Below, in pieces: positions 8,279-16,446 of a stretch of DNA of 43,897 nucleotides. How positions within the stretch are numbered: the stretch's first letter is position 1; each line of letters begins with the position of its first letter. A program made the translations under genes and the position numbers. Under the pieces are notes generated by a model that saw nothing but the letters and a program-made list of their open reading frames with translations, ran no database searches and was not told the DNA's origin. The stretch comes from Alcanivorax sp. (lineage in GTDB: Bacteria; Pseudomonadota; Gammaproteobacteria; Pseudomonadales; Alcanivoracaceae): the NCBI RefSeq assembly GCF_002733835.1, contig NZ_NVWY01000040.1, forward strand, positions 1-43,897. The letters are read 5' to 3'.

Positions 8279-9232
8279 TTATACCGGCAAATTCAGCACC
8301 AGCGCGGTCAGTTGTGACTGGGAATGCGCCCCGGTCTTACGGTAGATATTTTTGATGTGATGGCGGACGGTGTGCACAGAAAGGTTCAGTTGATCCGCGA
8401 TTTGCCCCGGCTTTTGACCGCGCGCAATTCCATTGGCAATCCGCGACTCCGACTCGGTCAATCCCAGACACTGTCCGATCAACTCTTCTTCACTATTTTC
8501 TTCGCTCGGCTCTGCGACGATAAAGACCGCCAGCAAACCATGCGACAGGAACAACGCTTCATCGCGAGGCTGCACCGTACTGACCAGCAATCGCATAGAC
8601 TCCTTCCCTGCATCGCCAATGTTCACCATCCCGGTGTATTTGCGCGTTAGGCACTCCTGCATGAGCGCATCCAGCTGCACCTGAGACTGTCGAAAGGACA
8701 GTCTCAGGCGATTCTCTTCGAGCCTCACCGAGGCTGCTCTCATCAACTGCTTCTCTGCTTCCGCAGACACGAAAACCACGTTCTGCTGACCGTCCAGAAG
8801 CAACATGGCTCCCTGTCTTTGCCGGTAGACCGCAATCTGACGATCATCCAATAGTCTGGCGGCTTCCTCCTGACGAAGGGCTCTGGCAATGTGCGGCATT
8901 AGCCCTTCAATCAATTCCTTTACAGCAGCCCCAAACTCGCCCTGCTCTGCTGGACGCTGCACAGTCAGCACCAATAGTGCATCGTCCGTATCATGCCGAA
9001 CATCACACAGGGTGAGCGCGGACGCGCCACGGCTGTCGGACTTTACAAGGGCGCGGCTACTCTGATAACCGCCCAGTCGCTGGTCGTTCTCCCTATTCAG
9101 CATCAACAGTTGAGCGGATTGCCCACCGCTCAATACACTGATCCGGTCCAGGCAATCCTGCCATCCATCTCTTTGATGCGCCGCGAAATAAATCGCGTCC
9201 ATAATCTCTGCCAGATCCTTGTCCCGCGACAC
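8279..9232 (-). CDS. LuxR-family transcriptional regulator, first of a tandem pair (317 aa)
   Basis: A LuxR-type helix-turn-helix occupies about residues 250-310 (LGLTESESRIANGIARGQKPGQIA, then LSVHTVRHHIKNIYRKTGA). The N-terminal 240 residues carry no recognisable ligand or phosphorylation domain. They are shorter than in the paralogue at 7042-8214 but share its opening motif and the RQ.GAMLLLD..Q.VVF.S region. The start is GTG at 9232, chosen because GGAGG lies 7 bases upstream; an in-frame ATG ten codons later lacks an SD. A palindromic operator and -10 (9261-9305) lie directly upstream, the same elements that precede three lipoprotein genes. This suggests autoregulation and control of the neighbouring lipoproteins. 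Confidence 0.9.
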   Translation of the reverse strand: MSRDKDLAEIMDAIYFAAHQRDGWQDCLDRISVLSGGQSAQLLMLNRENDQRLGGYQSSRALVKSDSRGASALTLCDVRHDTDDALLVLTVQRPAEQGEFGAAVKELIEGLMPHIARALRQEEAARLLDDRQIAVYRQRQGAMLLLDGQQNVVFVSAEAEKQLMRAASVRLEENRLRLSFRQSQVQLDALMQECLTRKYTGMVNIGDAGKESMRLLVSTVQPRDEALFLSHGLLAVFIVAEPSEENSEEELIGQCLGLTESESRIANGIARGQKPGQIADQLNLSVHTVRHHIKNIYRKTGAHSQSQLTALVLNLPV

Positions 9233-9260
9233 CCCGGTTCCTCCCTATCTCTTGAGGTTC

Positions 9261-9305
9261 AGAGTAATCAGGCAGCGCTATCCGCGCATCCCCCAAATGG
9301 GGGAC
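9261..9305 (-). promoter_or_regulatory. Palindromic operator (9288-9305) plus -10 box, luxR-type operon
   Basis: ATCCCCCAAATGGGGGAC differs from the 4413-4430 copy only in its last base. On the minus strand TACTCT (9266-9261) begins exactly 21 bp after it. The implied leader is about 22 nt before the GTG at 9232. It lies only 7 bp from the hemH terminator hairpin, so the regulator operon is insulated from hemH transcription. Confidence 0.78.
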
Positions 9306-9312
9306 TGACAGC

Positions 9313-9337
9313 AAAACGCCCGCATAGGCGGGCGTTT
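9313..9337 (-). terminator. Rho-independent terminator of hemH
   Basis: A 10-bp perfect GC-rich stem (9314-9323 with 9328-9337) has loop ATAG and on the minus strand runs into TTTT. It lies 75 bp downstream of the hemH stop codon and directly upstream of the LuxR-type operon promoter. Confidence 0.8.
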
Positions 9338-9411
9338 GAGGCAAGGAAGGGCGATATGAGCGAGGGAGCCAGCCTGAAAGACTGAGTACGCAAGGAGTTA
9401 TTCAAGGTTCC

Positions 9412-10503
9412 CTAACGGTCCGCGCCCTGTTGGCGGGCTCGCTGCTGTCGCTCTCTCAGGCCCACGGCGTCATTTTCCAACAGCTCCCAGCCCTGAAGAT
9501 TATCTTCGATAAGCTGAGTCAGGGCATCCAGGTGCGCCGGCTCGGCATTCATGGCAGAGATATAGGCAAAAGACTCGCCACCGGCCGCCTCGAAGTAGCC
9601 CCGGTTCTCCTCATCGATTTCCTCTACCGTTTCCAGGCAGTCCGCAGAAAAGCCGGGGCAAAAAACCTGCACGGATTTCACGCCCTGCCCGGGCAGGGAT
9701 TTCAGGGTGGCATCGGTGTAAGGCTGCAGCCATTCTTCCCGCCCGAAACGGGACTGGAACGTCGTCATCCATTGATCATCGGCAAGCCCCAGTGCCTCGG
9801 CCAGCAGCCGTGAGGTTTTGTGGCATTCGCAAAAGTACGGATCTCCCTTCAACAGGAAGCGTTTGGGCACACCGTGATAACTGAAGACCAATTTGTCTGC
9901 GGCGCCATGCTGCTTCCGGTAGGCCGCAATGTGGCCGGCCATGGCCTGAATATAAGGCGGGTAATCCGGGTAATGGCTGATAAAACGCAGGTCCGGCAAC
10001 CAGCGCCGCTGCATGAAATCCCGTGCCACCGCATCGAAGGTTGAGGCGTTGGTGGACGCCGAGTACTGCGGGTACAGGGGCAGCACCAACAACTGGCGCA
10101 CACCATCGTCTTGCATGGCCTGCAGCTGACTGGCGATGGATGGATTACCATAACGCATGGCAAGACGCACCACCACACCGTCACCGTATTTCTGCTGCAG
10201 ACGCGCCCGGATGCCATCCGCCTGGTCCTGGCTGTGCACCAGCAGCGGCGAGCCCCTTTCCGTCCATACACCTTTATACGCCTGGGCGGAGCGACGCGGG
10301 CGAATCACCAGGATCACCATGTTAAGAATGAAGAACCAGATAACCCGGGGAATTTCCACCACCCGGGTATCGGACAAGAACTCGCGCAGGTAACGACGCA
10401 GAGCGCCGGCTTCTGGCGCATCCGGGGTGCCCAGATTGGTGATCAGCACACCGATTTTATCGGGTTGCTGATGGTCAAAGTTTTCTTGTCCCTGATAGGC
10501 CAT
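9412..10503 (-). CDS. hemH: Ferrochelatase
   Basis: Inserts Fe2+ into protoporphyrin IX, the last step of haem synthesis, at the cytoplasmic face of the membrane. Family landmarks in order: IGVLITNLGTPDAPE near the N-terminus, YPQYSAST, LVFSYHGVPKRFLLKGDPYFCECHKT with the catalytic His, and CPGFSADCLETVEEIDEENR with the conserved acidic residues. At 363 aa it is a full-length gammaproteobacterial form. The ATG at 10503 is the natural start, with only a weak SD. It is 132 bp downstream of the thioesterase gene on the same strand and ends in its own terminator (9313-9337). A long Gln/Arg-rich C-terminal tail follows the fold. Confidence 0.97.
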   Translation of the reverse strand: MAYQGQENFDHQQPDKIGVLITNLGTPDAPEAGALRRYLREFLSDTRVVEIPRVIWFFILNMVILVIRPRRSAQAYKGVWTERGSPLLVHSQDQADGIRARLQQKYGDGVVVRLAMRYGNPSIASQLQAMQDDGVRQLLVLPLYPQYSASTNASTFDAVARDFMQRRWLPDLRFISHYPDYPPYIQAMAGHIAAYRKQHGAADKLVFSYHGVPKRFLLKGDPYFCECHKTSRLLAEALGLADDQWMTTFQSRFGREEWLQPYTDATLKSLPGQGVKSVQVFCPGFSADCLETVEEIDEENRGYFEAAGGESFAYISAMNAEPAHLDALTQLIEDNLQGWELLENDAVGLRERQQRARQQGADR

Positions 10504-10635
10504 GAAGTGATCTCACTTGGTTGCCATTCTGATAGAGGGGGAGCTCGACTCGCCCCCAGGCTACTATGCCCGTTAGTGTAGCGGCATCACGTCAAGACGC
10601 CATGGCCGCCAGGCTATCAGCACCACAGGAAAGCA

Positions 10636-11037
10636 TTACTCCGGGAGCACGCCTTCATGGCGCGCCAGTTCCTCACGAAACGCATCCGGAACCGGTGCCG
10701 ACGCCTGCTTTTCATGATCAAAATACACCTGAACCGCCCGCCCGCGAGCCACCAGGGCACCGTTCTGCCAGGCCTGCTGGGTAACCACAAAGGAGCTGTT
10801 GCCAATGCGTTCAATACCGGTACGCAGGGTCACATCACTGCCGTAGTAAATCTGGGCAACGAAATCGACTTCGACACGGGCAAGAATCAACGGCAGCGAG
10901 GCCGGATTGCGGCCGCCACCGAAAAGCTGAAACAGTGGCGCCCGGCCCGTTTCGAACCAACCCGTAACAACCGTGTTGTTCACGTGGCCGAAGGCGTCGG
11001 TTTCATAAAAGCGGGGAGTGACGGTTTGTTCAAACAT
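10636..11037 (-). CDS. Hot-dog acyl-CoA thioesterase (YbgC/FadM type)
   Basis: A single hot-dog domain of about 133 aa. The helix-capping motif YETDAFGHVNN carries the catalytic Asp of the 4-hydroxybenzoyl-CoA thioesterase / YbgC / FadM family, followed by VEVDFVAQIYYGSDVTLRT. Family members hydrolyse acyl-CoA thioesters in the cytoplasm; the chain length used here cannot be told from sequence. The ATG at 11037 (MFEQTVTPRFYETD) aligns with the family N-terminus. An in-frame ATG at 11088 would add 17 unusual residues and has GGGGC nearby, so the start is not certain. It lies between the coiled-coil lipoprotein and hemH on the same strand. Confidence 0.88.
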   Translation of the reverse strand: MFEQTVTPRFYETDAFGHVNNTVVTGWFETGRAPLFQLFGGGRNPASLPLILARVEVDFVAQIYYGSDVTLRTGIERIGNSSFVVTQQAWQNGALVARGRAVQVYFDHEKQASAPVPDAFREELARHEGVLPE

Positions 11038-11123
11038 GACCGGATCCGATACAGGGAAGGGGCTGCCATAATACCCATGGCGCCCCACAAATCGAACCCT
11101 TGCTCCAGACGAAAGCGGCTACC

Positions 11124-11918
11124 TCAACTGCCCTGCAGGTGATCCAGATCCGCCCGCAGCTTCTTGACGGTTTCCTCCCGGGTGTACTGCTCCACCTGCA
11201 ACTGCTCTACCCGCGCCATCAACGCCAGGATGCTCTCACTGGCACGCTCCATGGTTTCCCCCATCTCGCTGGATTGCCCCGCGCCACCCTCCAGCGCCTG
11301 CAACTCTTGATCCTGGGTCTCCAGCTGCTGGCGCGCCCGGCGTAGCTGGTCAGAGGCGTCGCTTAACGCACGCTGCTCCTCCAGCAGCGCCCGCCGCAGC
11401 CGATCCAGCATGGATTGGTACGCATCGCTCCCCACCGCAATCTGCTGCCAGTCAGCAAAGCGCTCCCGTAACAGGGAGGCCGGCAGCCCTGCAGGAAGAT
11501 CCGTAAGAGGCAGGCTGATCCGTGCCCGCGGCGGCGCCTCCTCGTCAAGCGGCTCGGTTTGCTCCCCCTCGACCCGCGCCATACCCGGCAACACAACCGA
11601 CTCCCCAGCCCCGGGCCCTGCCGTCACCACCAGCTCCCGGGCATCCGCATCGGCATAGCGCACCAGTTGCAGGTCCTCCTGCAGTACCAGCCCAACCTCG
11701 AACTGGTAGGAGGTAACCACATGCCCTTTGTTGCCCTCTTTCTGGCGGTCGGTCACCGCCAGCGACTCCACCTGCCAAACGCTCAGATTGTTATCCTGCA
11801 AGGCTTGGCGAACCTGCTGTTCCAGATACTCATGGCCGCTGTCATCACTGCAGCCCGCCACAAAGAGTCCCAGTAGCCCGGCAGCTATTATCCCTATCAG
11901 GGTGGGTTTTCTTCTCAT
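11124..11918 (-). CDS. Coiled-coil lipoprotein of unknown function (264 aa)
   Basis: MRRKPTLIGIIAAGLLGLF followed by lipobox VAGC shows a lipoprotein. The residues after Cys are SDDS, so it may sort to the outer membrane. Residues about 25-150 form a soluble domain with a TSYQFEVGLVLQEDLQLVRY stretch. Residues about 165-264 are a long Gln/Glu/Leu-rich coiled coil (LRRALLEEQRALSDASDQL onward). The ATG at 11918 is chosen for its signal peptide and the GAGGGG just upstream; another ATG 16 codons earlier is possible. No family is recognised. It diverges from ybiT across about 200 bp and may be the first gene of a unit with the thioesterase gene. Confidence 0.78.
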   Translation of the reverse strand: MRRKPTLIGIIAAGLLGLFVAGCSDDSGHEYLEQQVRQALQDNNLSVWQVESLAVTDRQKEGNKGHVVTSYQFEVGLVLQEDLQLVRYADADARELVVTAGPGAGESVVLPGMARVEGEQTEPLDEEAPPRARISLPLTDLPAGLPASLLRERFADWQQIAVGSDAYQSMLDRLRRALLEEQRALSDASDQLRRARQQLETQDQELQALEGGAGQSSEMGETMERASESILALMARVEQLQVEQYTREETVKKLRADLDHLQGS

Positions 11919-12117
11919 GGTCCCCTCGCTTTCCTGACGTGTCCGCCTAATACGCGCCTTTTTGCTCATTTTTTCAACCCCATACTGACCGCCGGGCGGG
12001 ACTGCCTTTTGCCCGGCAAGCCGGTACAATGCCGCCTCTTTCTTCCCGCCGCCTGCCGACAACCCCCGCAGCCGGCGATGGCGCGCCCCGGCCGCCCTCT
12101 CGTTACAGGACAGTCTC

Positions 12118-13707
12118 TTGATTTCTACCGCGAACATCACCATGCAGTTTGGCGCCAAGCCGCTGTTTGAAAACGTCTCCGTCAAATTCGGTAACGGCAA
12201 CCGCTACGGCCTGATCGGCGCCAACGGCTGCGGCAAATCCACCTTTATGAAAATCCTCGGTGGCGAACTGCAGCCCAGCAATGGTCAGGTGATGCTGGAC
12301 CCCAATGATCGCCTTGGCAAACTGCGCCAGGACCAGTTCGCCTTCGAGGAACACACGGTGCTGGACACCGTGATCATGGGGCACAGCGAACTGGCAGCGG
12401 TAAAAGCCGAGCGCGACCGGATTTACAGCCTGCCGGAAATGAGCGAAGAAGACGGCATGCGCGTGGCCGAACTGGAAATGCAATTCGCGGAGATGGACGG
12501 CTACACCGCCGAAGCCCGGGCCGGTGACCTGCTGCTGGGGCTGGGCATTCCCGAAGAACAACACGCCGGCCCCATGACCGCCGTGGCGCCGGGCTGGAAA
12601 TTGCGCGTACTGCTTGCCCAGGCCCTGTTCTCCGATCCGGACGTCTTGCTACTGGATGAGCCCACCAACCATCTGGATATCCACACCATCCGCTGGCTGG
12701 AAGATATTCTGGTGGCCCGCTCCAGCACCATGATTATCATTTCCCACGACCGGCACTTCCTGAACAGCGTGTGCACCCACATGGCGGATCTGGATTACGG
12801 TGAGCTGCGCCTGTTCCCGGGCAACTACGACGAGTACATGACCGCCGCCACCGCCGCCCGTGACCGTCTGTATGCGGACAACGCCAAGAAGAAAAAGGAA
12901 ATCGCTGACCTGCAGAGCTTTGTCAGCCGCTTCTCGGCCAACGCCTCCAAGGCCAAACAGGCCACCAGCCGGGCAAAGCAGATCGACAAAATCCAGCTGG
13001 AAGAGGTGAAACCCTCCAGCCGGATCAGCCCTTATATTCGTTTTGAGCAGACCAAGAAACTGCACCGCCAGGCGGTGACACTGGAAGGGCTGGGCAAGCA
13101 TTACGATGATCTGACTCTGTTCCAGGACCTGAGCCTGCAAGTAGAAGCTGGCGAACGGGTCGCCATTATCGGACCCAACGGCATTGGCAAAACCACCCTG
13201 TTACGCTGCCTGGCCGGTGATCTGGCTGCCGACAATGGCACGGTGAAATGGGCAGAAGCCGCCGAGCTGGGTTACTTCGCCCAGGATCACAGCCACGACT
13301 TTGAACAGGACATGATCCTGTTCGACTGGATGGCCCAGTGGACCAGCGATGGCGAACAGGCGGTGCGCGCAGCGTTGGGTCGCATGTTGTTTTCCAATGA
13401 CGAAGTGCTGAAATCCGTGAAGGTGATTTCCGGTGGCGAACAGGGCCGCATGTTGTTTGGCAAGCTGACCCTGACCAAACCCAATGTGCTGTTGCTGGAT
13501 GAGCCCACCAACCACCTGGACATGGAATCCATCGAAGCGCTGAACCTGGCGCTGGAGAATTATCCGGGTACGCTGTTCTTTGTCAGCCATGACCGGGAAT
13601 TCGTCAGCTCGCTGGCCACCCGCATTCTGGAAATCACCCCCGAAGGCGTTCGCGACTTCACCGGCAACTACGATGATTACCTGCGCAGTATTGATGTGGA
13701 CGGCTGA
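12118..13707 (+). CDS. ybiT: ABC-F ATPase YbiT
   Basis: Soluble ABC-F protein with two ATPase domains and no membrane segment. The family binds ribosomes to relieve stalled translation or regulate initiation. Both domains are intact: Walker [10 protein letters not shown] (about residues 36-44) and GPNGIGKTT (about 351-359), ABC-type signatures, and Walker [12 protein letters not shown] twice. The linker carries the YbiT-typical [25 protein letters not shown]. The match to E. coli YbiT extends along the whole 529 aa, including [24 protein letters not shown] at the N-terminus. That alignment fixes the start at an unusual TTG (12118), with AGGA 7 bases upstream. A 153-bp inverted-repeat element begins 7 bp after the stop. 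Confidence 0.96.
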   Translation: MISTANITMQFGAKPLFENVSVKFGNGNRYGLIGANGCGKSTFMKILGGELQPSNGQVMLDPNDRLGKLRQDQFAFEEHTVLDTVIMGHSELAAVKAERDRIYSLPEMSEEDGMRVAELEMQFAEMDGYTAEARAGDLLLGLGIPEEQHAGPMTAVAPGWKLRVLLAQALFSDPDVLLLDEPTNHLDIHTIRWLEDILVARSSTMIIISHDRHFLNSVCTHMADLDYGELRLFPGNYDEYMTAATAARDRLYADNAKKKKEIADLQSFVSRFSANASKAKQATSRAKQIDKIQLEEVKPSSRISPYIRFEQTKKLHRQAVTLEGLGKHYDDLTLFQDLSLQVEAGERVAIIGPNGIGKTTLLRCLAGDLAADNGTVKWAEAAELGYFAQDHSHDFEQDMILFDWMAQWTSDGEQAVRAALGRMLFSNDEVLKSVKVISGGEQGRMLFGKLTLTKPNVLLLDEPTNHLDMESIEALNLALENYPGTLFFVSHDREFVSSLATRILEITPEGVRDFTGNYDDYLRSIDVDG

Positions 13708-13713
13708 TGTTAC

Positions 13714-13866
13714 TGTAGGAGTTCCCTTCCAGGGGACGAATCGCGCGCAGCGCGACCATCGCCGACAGGCGATTAAAAGGCCCATTACTATTCAGCACAC
13801 AGGCCAGCCTTAACGATTTCGAATATTAACAACGCCGGATTCGTCCCCTGGAAGGGAACTCTTACA
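13714..13866. repeat. 153-bp MITE-like element with 30-bp terminal inverted repeats
   Basis: The left arm (13714-13743) begins TGTAGGAGTTCCCTTCCAGG. The right arm (13837-13866) is its reverse complement with only two mismatches over 30 bases. Small hairpins lie inside (TCGCGCGCAGCGCGA, TCGCCGACAGGCGA). The ends resemble the TGTAGGAGCG palindromes common in pseudomonad-type genomes; a short solo copy lies at 27066-27088. There is no coding capacity. It fills the space between ybiT and the DUF1244 gene. Confidence 0.8.
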
Positions 13867-13904
13867 GCGGCTTCGAATCTGGTGACGAGCACAAGGATAA
13901 CCCC

Positions 13905-14219
13905 ATGACCGACATCGATCAGAGCACCCGTACCGAGATGGAAGCCGCCGCGTTTCGCCGGCTCCTTCAGCATCTGGATGAACACAAGGATGTGCAGAAT
14001 ATCGACCTGATGATCCTGGCGGATTTCTGCCGTAACTGCCTGTCGAAATGGTTGGTGGCCGCCGCTGAAGAGCGCCAGGTAGCGCTGGATTACGAGGCCG
14101 CGCGGGAGTGGGTATATGGCATGCCGTTCGCCGACTGGAAAGCCCGTTTCCAGACGCCCGCGTCCCCGGAACAGTTAGCCGCTTTTGAGGCCAGGCAGAA
14201 GGCCCGGCAACAAGACTGA
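13905..14219 (+). CDS. DUF1244 family protein
   Basis: A 104-aa soluble protein recognised by the DUF1244 core: DVQNIDLMILADFCRNCLSKWLVAAA (about residues 28-53) and AREWVYGMPFADWKARFQ (about 66-83). The CRNC pair could bind metal or form a disulfide, but no biochemical function is established for the family as far as I know. The ATG at 13905 fits the family length, with only a weak SD (AAGGATAACCCC). It follows ybiT on the same strand after the inverted-repeat element and converges on the choice-of-anchor-I gene. Confidence 0.88.
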   Translation: MTDIDQSTRTEMEAAAFRRLLQHLDEHKDVQNIDLMILADFCRNCLSKWLVAAAEERQVALDYEAAREWVYGMPFADWKARFQTPASPEQLAAFEARQKARQQD

Positions 14220-14301
14220 AACGCAACGATTTGCGCAAGCTCACCAAGCGCGACCACGGTGCCTATTTTCACTCGTAATGCGGCGCCGGCATAACAAGAG
14301 A

Positions 14302-14333
14302 GGCGGCCCGCAGGCCGCCAGCTGGACATGGAT
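14302..14333 (-). terminator. Possible terminator of the beta-propeller lipoprotein gene
   Basis: A 7-bp GC stem (14302-14308 with 14313-14319) and CGCA loop lie 20 bp past the minus-strand stop at 14340. On the minus strand the stem is followed by TCTCTTGTTAT, which is T-rich but interrupted, so this is a moderate candidate. Confidence 0.5.
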
Positions 14334-14339
14334 GTCTTG

Positions 14340-16268
14340 TTATTCTTCGCTGAACACGCTCTCGACCTGATAGACAGCGGTAGTGCCGCTGACTTCATGG
14401 CCCACCACCAGCAACGCCTCACCGCTGGGAGAATCCGTCGCAGGAATAAACACCAGCCCTTCCGGCCCCAGATCGCCCGCGATGGTACCAATCTGGCTTT
14501 CCGCGATCAGGCCATCATCGATCAGGTCTTCGATATCTTCACTATCTCCACCGCCGCCCCAGTAGTTGCGGCTGTTGAAATAGTCCTGATAGATCGGTGC
14601 CGCCGGATCGGTGATGTCATAGACCAACACGCCACCCATGCGCTCCAGCCCCAGGAACAGGAAAGTCTTGTTGCCGATGGCACCGATGGTCAGCCCTTCC
14701 GGCTCTGGCCCCTTGGCATCACTGCGGCTATCCATGGCATTGATTTCATCATGCCCGGCATTGAAGAAATCCCGGCAGGCCACATCCCGATTCTGGCTCA
14801 GCCAGCAACCATCACTGGCAAGGAACTGTTCGATCATGTCACCACTGTCGAATACCTGCTTGCCATCCTCACCCCAGATGGAGAAAGATCGGCCACCATA
14901 GCTGTACAGGGTGTCATACATAAGGCGGTTACCGTCGTCATCCTGGTCGCCCGCGTCGTTGAACAGCAGCGGCTTGCCATTGTCGTCGGTCTTGTAGCCC
15001 TGCACCCAGGTGATATTCAGGCGACCCAGCAACTCATCGTCACGGCAATCCCCTGGGTCTCCGGCGGCGGCCCCGCAATAGCCAAATACATCCGGGTCCA
15101 GCAGGGCCCCTTCCGCCAGCGCCAGCAGTTGTGGCGGCATGTCATCGCCGCAACGACGCTCAAAGCCATCGGCATGAACCAGATGCTTGACGCGGAGTTC
15201 CTCTACAAAGCCAAGAGAGGCATCACCACATTCGGTGCTGTTAACCTTAAGATCTTCATTCCAGTAACCCTCGTTGTCTTCCCCCCAAGCGCGGGCGTCC
15301 CCCTCGTTAGCGGTGACCAGATAGGTAGCGCCATTGGCCTGGTAGGCATGAATGGCATCGGGCAGATACAGGCCCATCACGCCGGCGTGGGTGGTGATAT
15401 TGATAACCCCCCCGTCTTCATCGCTGAAATCCATGGCAACCACACCACGATCAATCTCGCCTAGCGGCAGAATATCCGTGACCTCTCCGGCGAGGATGTC
15501 GACCTTGGCCAGGGCGTTGTTTTCCTGCAGGGTCACCCAAGCCGTCTGGCTGTCCGCCGAAATGGCAATGTATTCCGGCTCCAGGTCTTGGGACACGGAG
15601 GCATTGGGACCATAAATTCGCACGCCCCTGTCTCGCAGGGTGGCGGCATCAAAAGCGTCAAAGCCCGCCGTGATCACGACCGGGTTGGCCGGATCACTGA
15701 AATCCACAATGCTGATGGAGCCGTCCGGGTCCGTCTGGTAATCGTCGCTGGGCTCGCCCTCATTGGCGGTGAGTACACGGGTTCCATCCGGGGTAAACGC
15801 CACCATGTCCGGCTGGGCGCCCACTTGCTGGCTACCTAACAAGGTCAGATCACTGGCCTTATAGAGGGCAACAAAACCGTTGTCCGTTTTGGGATCGGCT
15901 TCAATCGCCACGGCCACCAGACCATGGCTGGTAGCGACACTATTCACTTCGGCGCCCGCCGCAATGCCTGCGGCACTGATCGCATCAATCTTGACCGGAT
16001 TCTCAGGATCGCTCAGGTCCAGTACATCCAGCTCACCCTGTTCCGCATTCACCACAAACAGGCGCTGGCTGGCCGCGTCATAGGCCGGGATCTCGGCGGC
16101 GGAAGCATCAAAGCTGCCCGTGGAATAACGGCTCACATAGGACAACCGGATACTGTCTGGCGTGCGCACCGCTTCATCGACAGCGGCATCAGACTCATTG
16201 TTGTCGCCACCACAGGCGGTCAACGCCGCCGCCAGCACCACGCTGGCCCCCAGATACAAAGTCTTCAT
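14340..16268 (-). CDS. Choice-of-anchor I beta-propeller lipoprotein (642 aa)
   Basis: Secreted lipoprotein: MKTLYLGASVVLAAALTAC with the lipobox and GGDNN after it. The body is a seven-bladed-propeller-like protein of the choice-of-anchor I family: EIPAYDAASQRLFVVNAEQGELDVLDLSDP, GAEVNSVATSHGLVAVAIEA, PDMVAFTPDGTRVLTANEGEPSDDY, EPEYIAISADSQTAWVTLQENNALA, YLVTANEGDAR, and near the end GPEGLVFIPATDSPSGEALLVVGHEVSGT. This family normally carries varied C-terminal anchors; here the anchor is the N-terminal lipid. Related proteins are sometimes annotated as alkaline-phosphatase-like, but no catalytic metal motif is visible. The ATG at 16268 has AGGGG 7 bases upstream. It stands alone between convergent and same-strand neighbours. 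Confidence 0.9.
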   Translation of the reverse strand: MKTLYLGASVVLAAALTACGGDNNESDAAVDEAVRTPDSIRLSYVSRYSTGSFDASAAEIPAYDAASQRLFVVNAEQGELDVLDLSDPENPVKIDAISAAGIAAGAEVNSVATSHGLVAVAIEADPKTDNGFVALYKASDLTLLGSQQVGAQPDMVAFTPDGTRVLTANEGEPSDDYQTDPDGSISIVDFSDPANPVVITAGFDAFDAATLRDRGVRIYGPNASVSQDLEPEYIAISADSQTAWVTLQENNALAKVDILAGEVTDILPLGEIDRGVVAMDFSDEDGGVINITTHAGVMGLYLPDAIHAYQANGATYLVTANEGDARAWGEDNEGYWNEDLKVNSTECGDASLGFVEELRVKHLVHADGFERRCGDDMPPQLLALAEGALLDPDVFGYCGAAAGDPGDCRDDELLGRLNITWVQGYKTDDNGKPLLFNDAGDQDDDGNRLMYDTLYSYGGRSFSIWGEDGKQVFDSGDMIEQFLASDGCWLSQNRDVACRDFFNAGHDEINAMDSRSDAKGPEPEGLTIGAIGNKTFLFLGLERMGGVLVYDITDPAAPIYQDYFNSRNYWGGGGDSEDIEDLIDDGLIAESQIGTIAGDLGPEGLVFIPATDSPSGEALLVVGHEVSGTTAVYQVESVFSEE

Positions 16269-16383
16269 TGAATAACCCCTGCTGTTTATTTTCCCCAAAC
16301 GAATTGCTTTCAGGGTTTTACAGGTCGTTCATGAAAACGAAGAGACGGGGAGGTGAAGAAATTGTGTCTGTTCTGTTCTGGCA

Positions 16384-16419
16384 TAAAAAAACGCGGCACC
16401 TGCCAGGCAGGGCCGCGTT
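16384..16419 (-). terminator. Rho-independent terminator of the SDR-diiron-BVMO operon
   Basis: Stem AACGCGGC/GCCGCGTT (16390-16397 with 16412-16419) has a loop that itself can pair (CCTGCC/GGCAGG). On the minus strand seven T follow. It lies 28 bp past the BVMO stop codon. Confidence 0.85.
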
Positions 16420-16446
16420 CACCGGATGAAACCAGACTGATTCACA

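Noticed and set aside
14328..15464. 378-codon plus-strand frame opposite the beta-propeller lipoprotein gene
   Set aside because: The minus-strand gene has a signal peptide, SD and family motifs. The plus-strand frame has none.
16290..16300. TTTGGGGAA half-site upstream of the beta-propeller lipoprotein gene (minus strand)
   Set aside because: Only one arm of the palindrome is present and there is no matching -10 at 21 bp, so it is not counted as a fifth regulon site.
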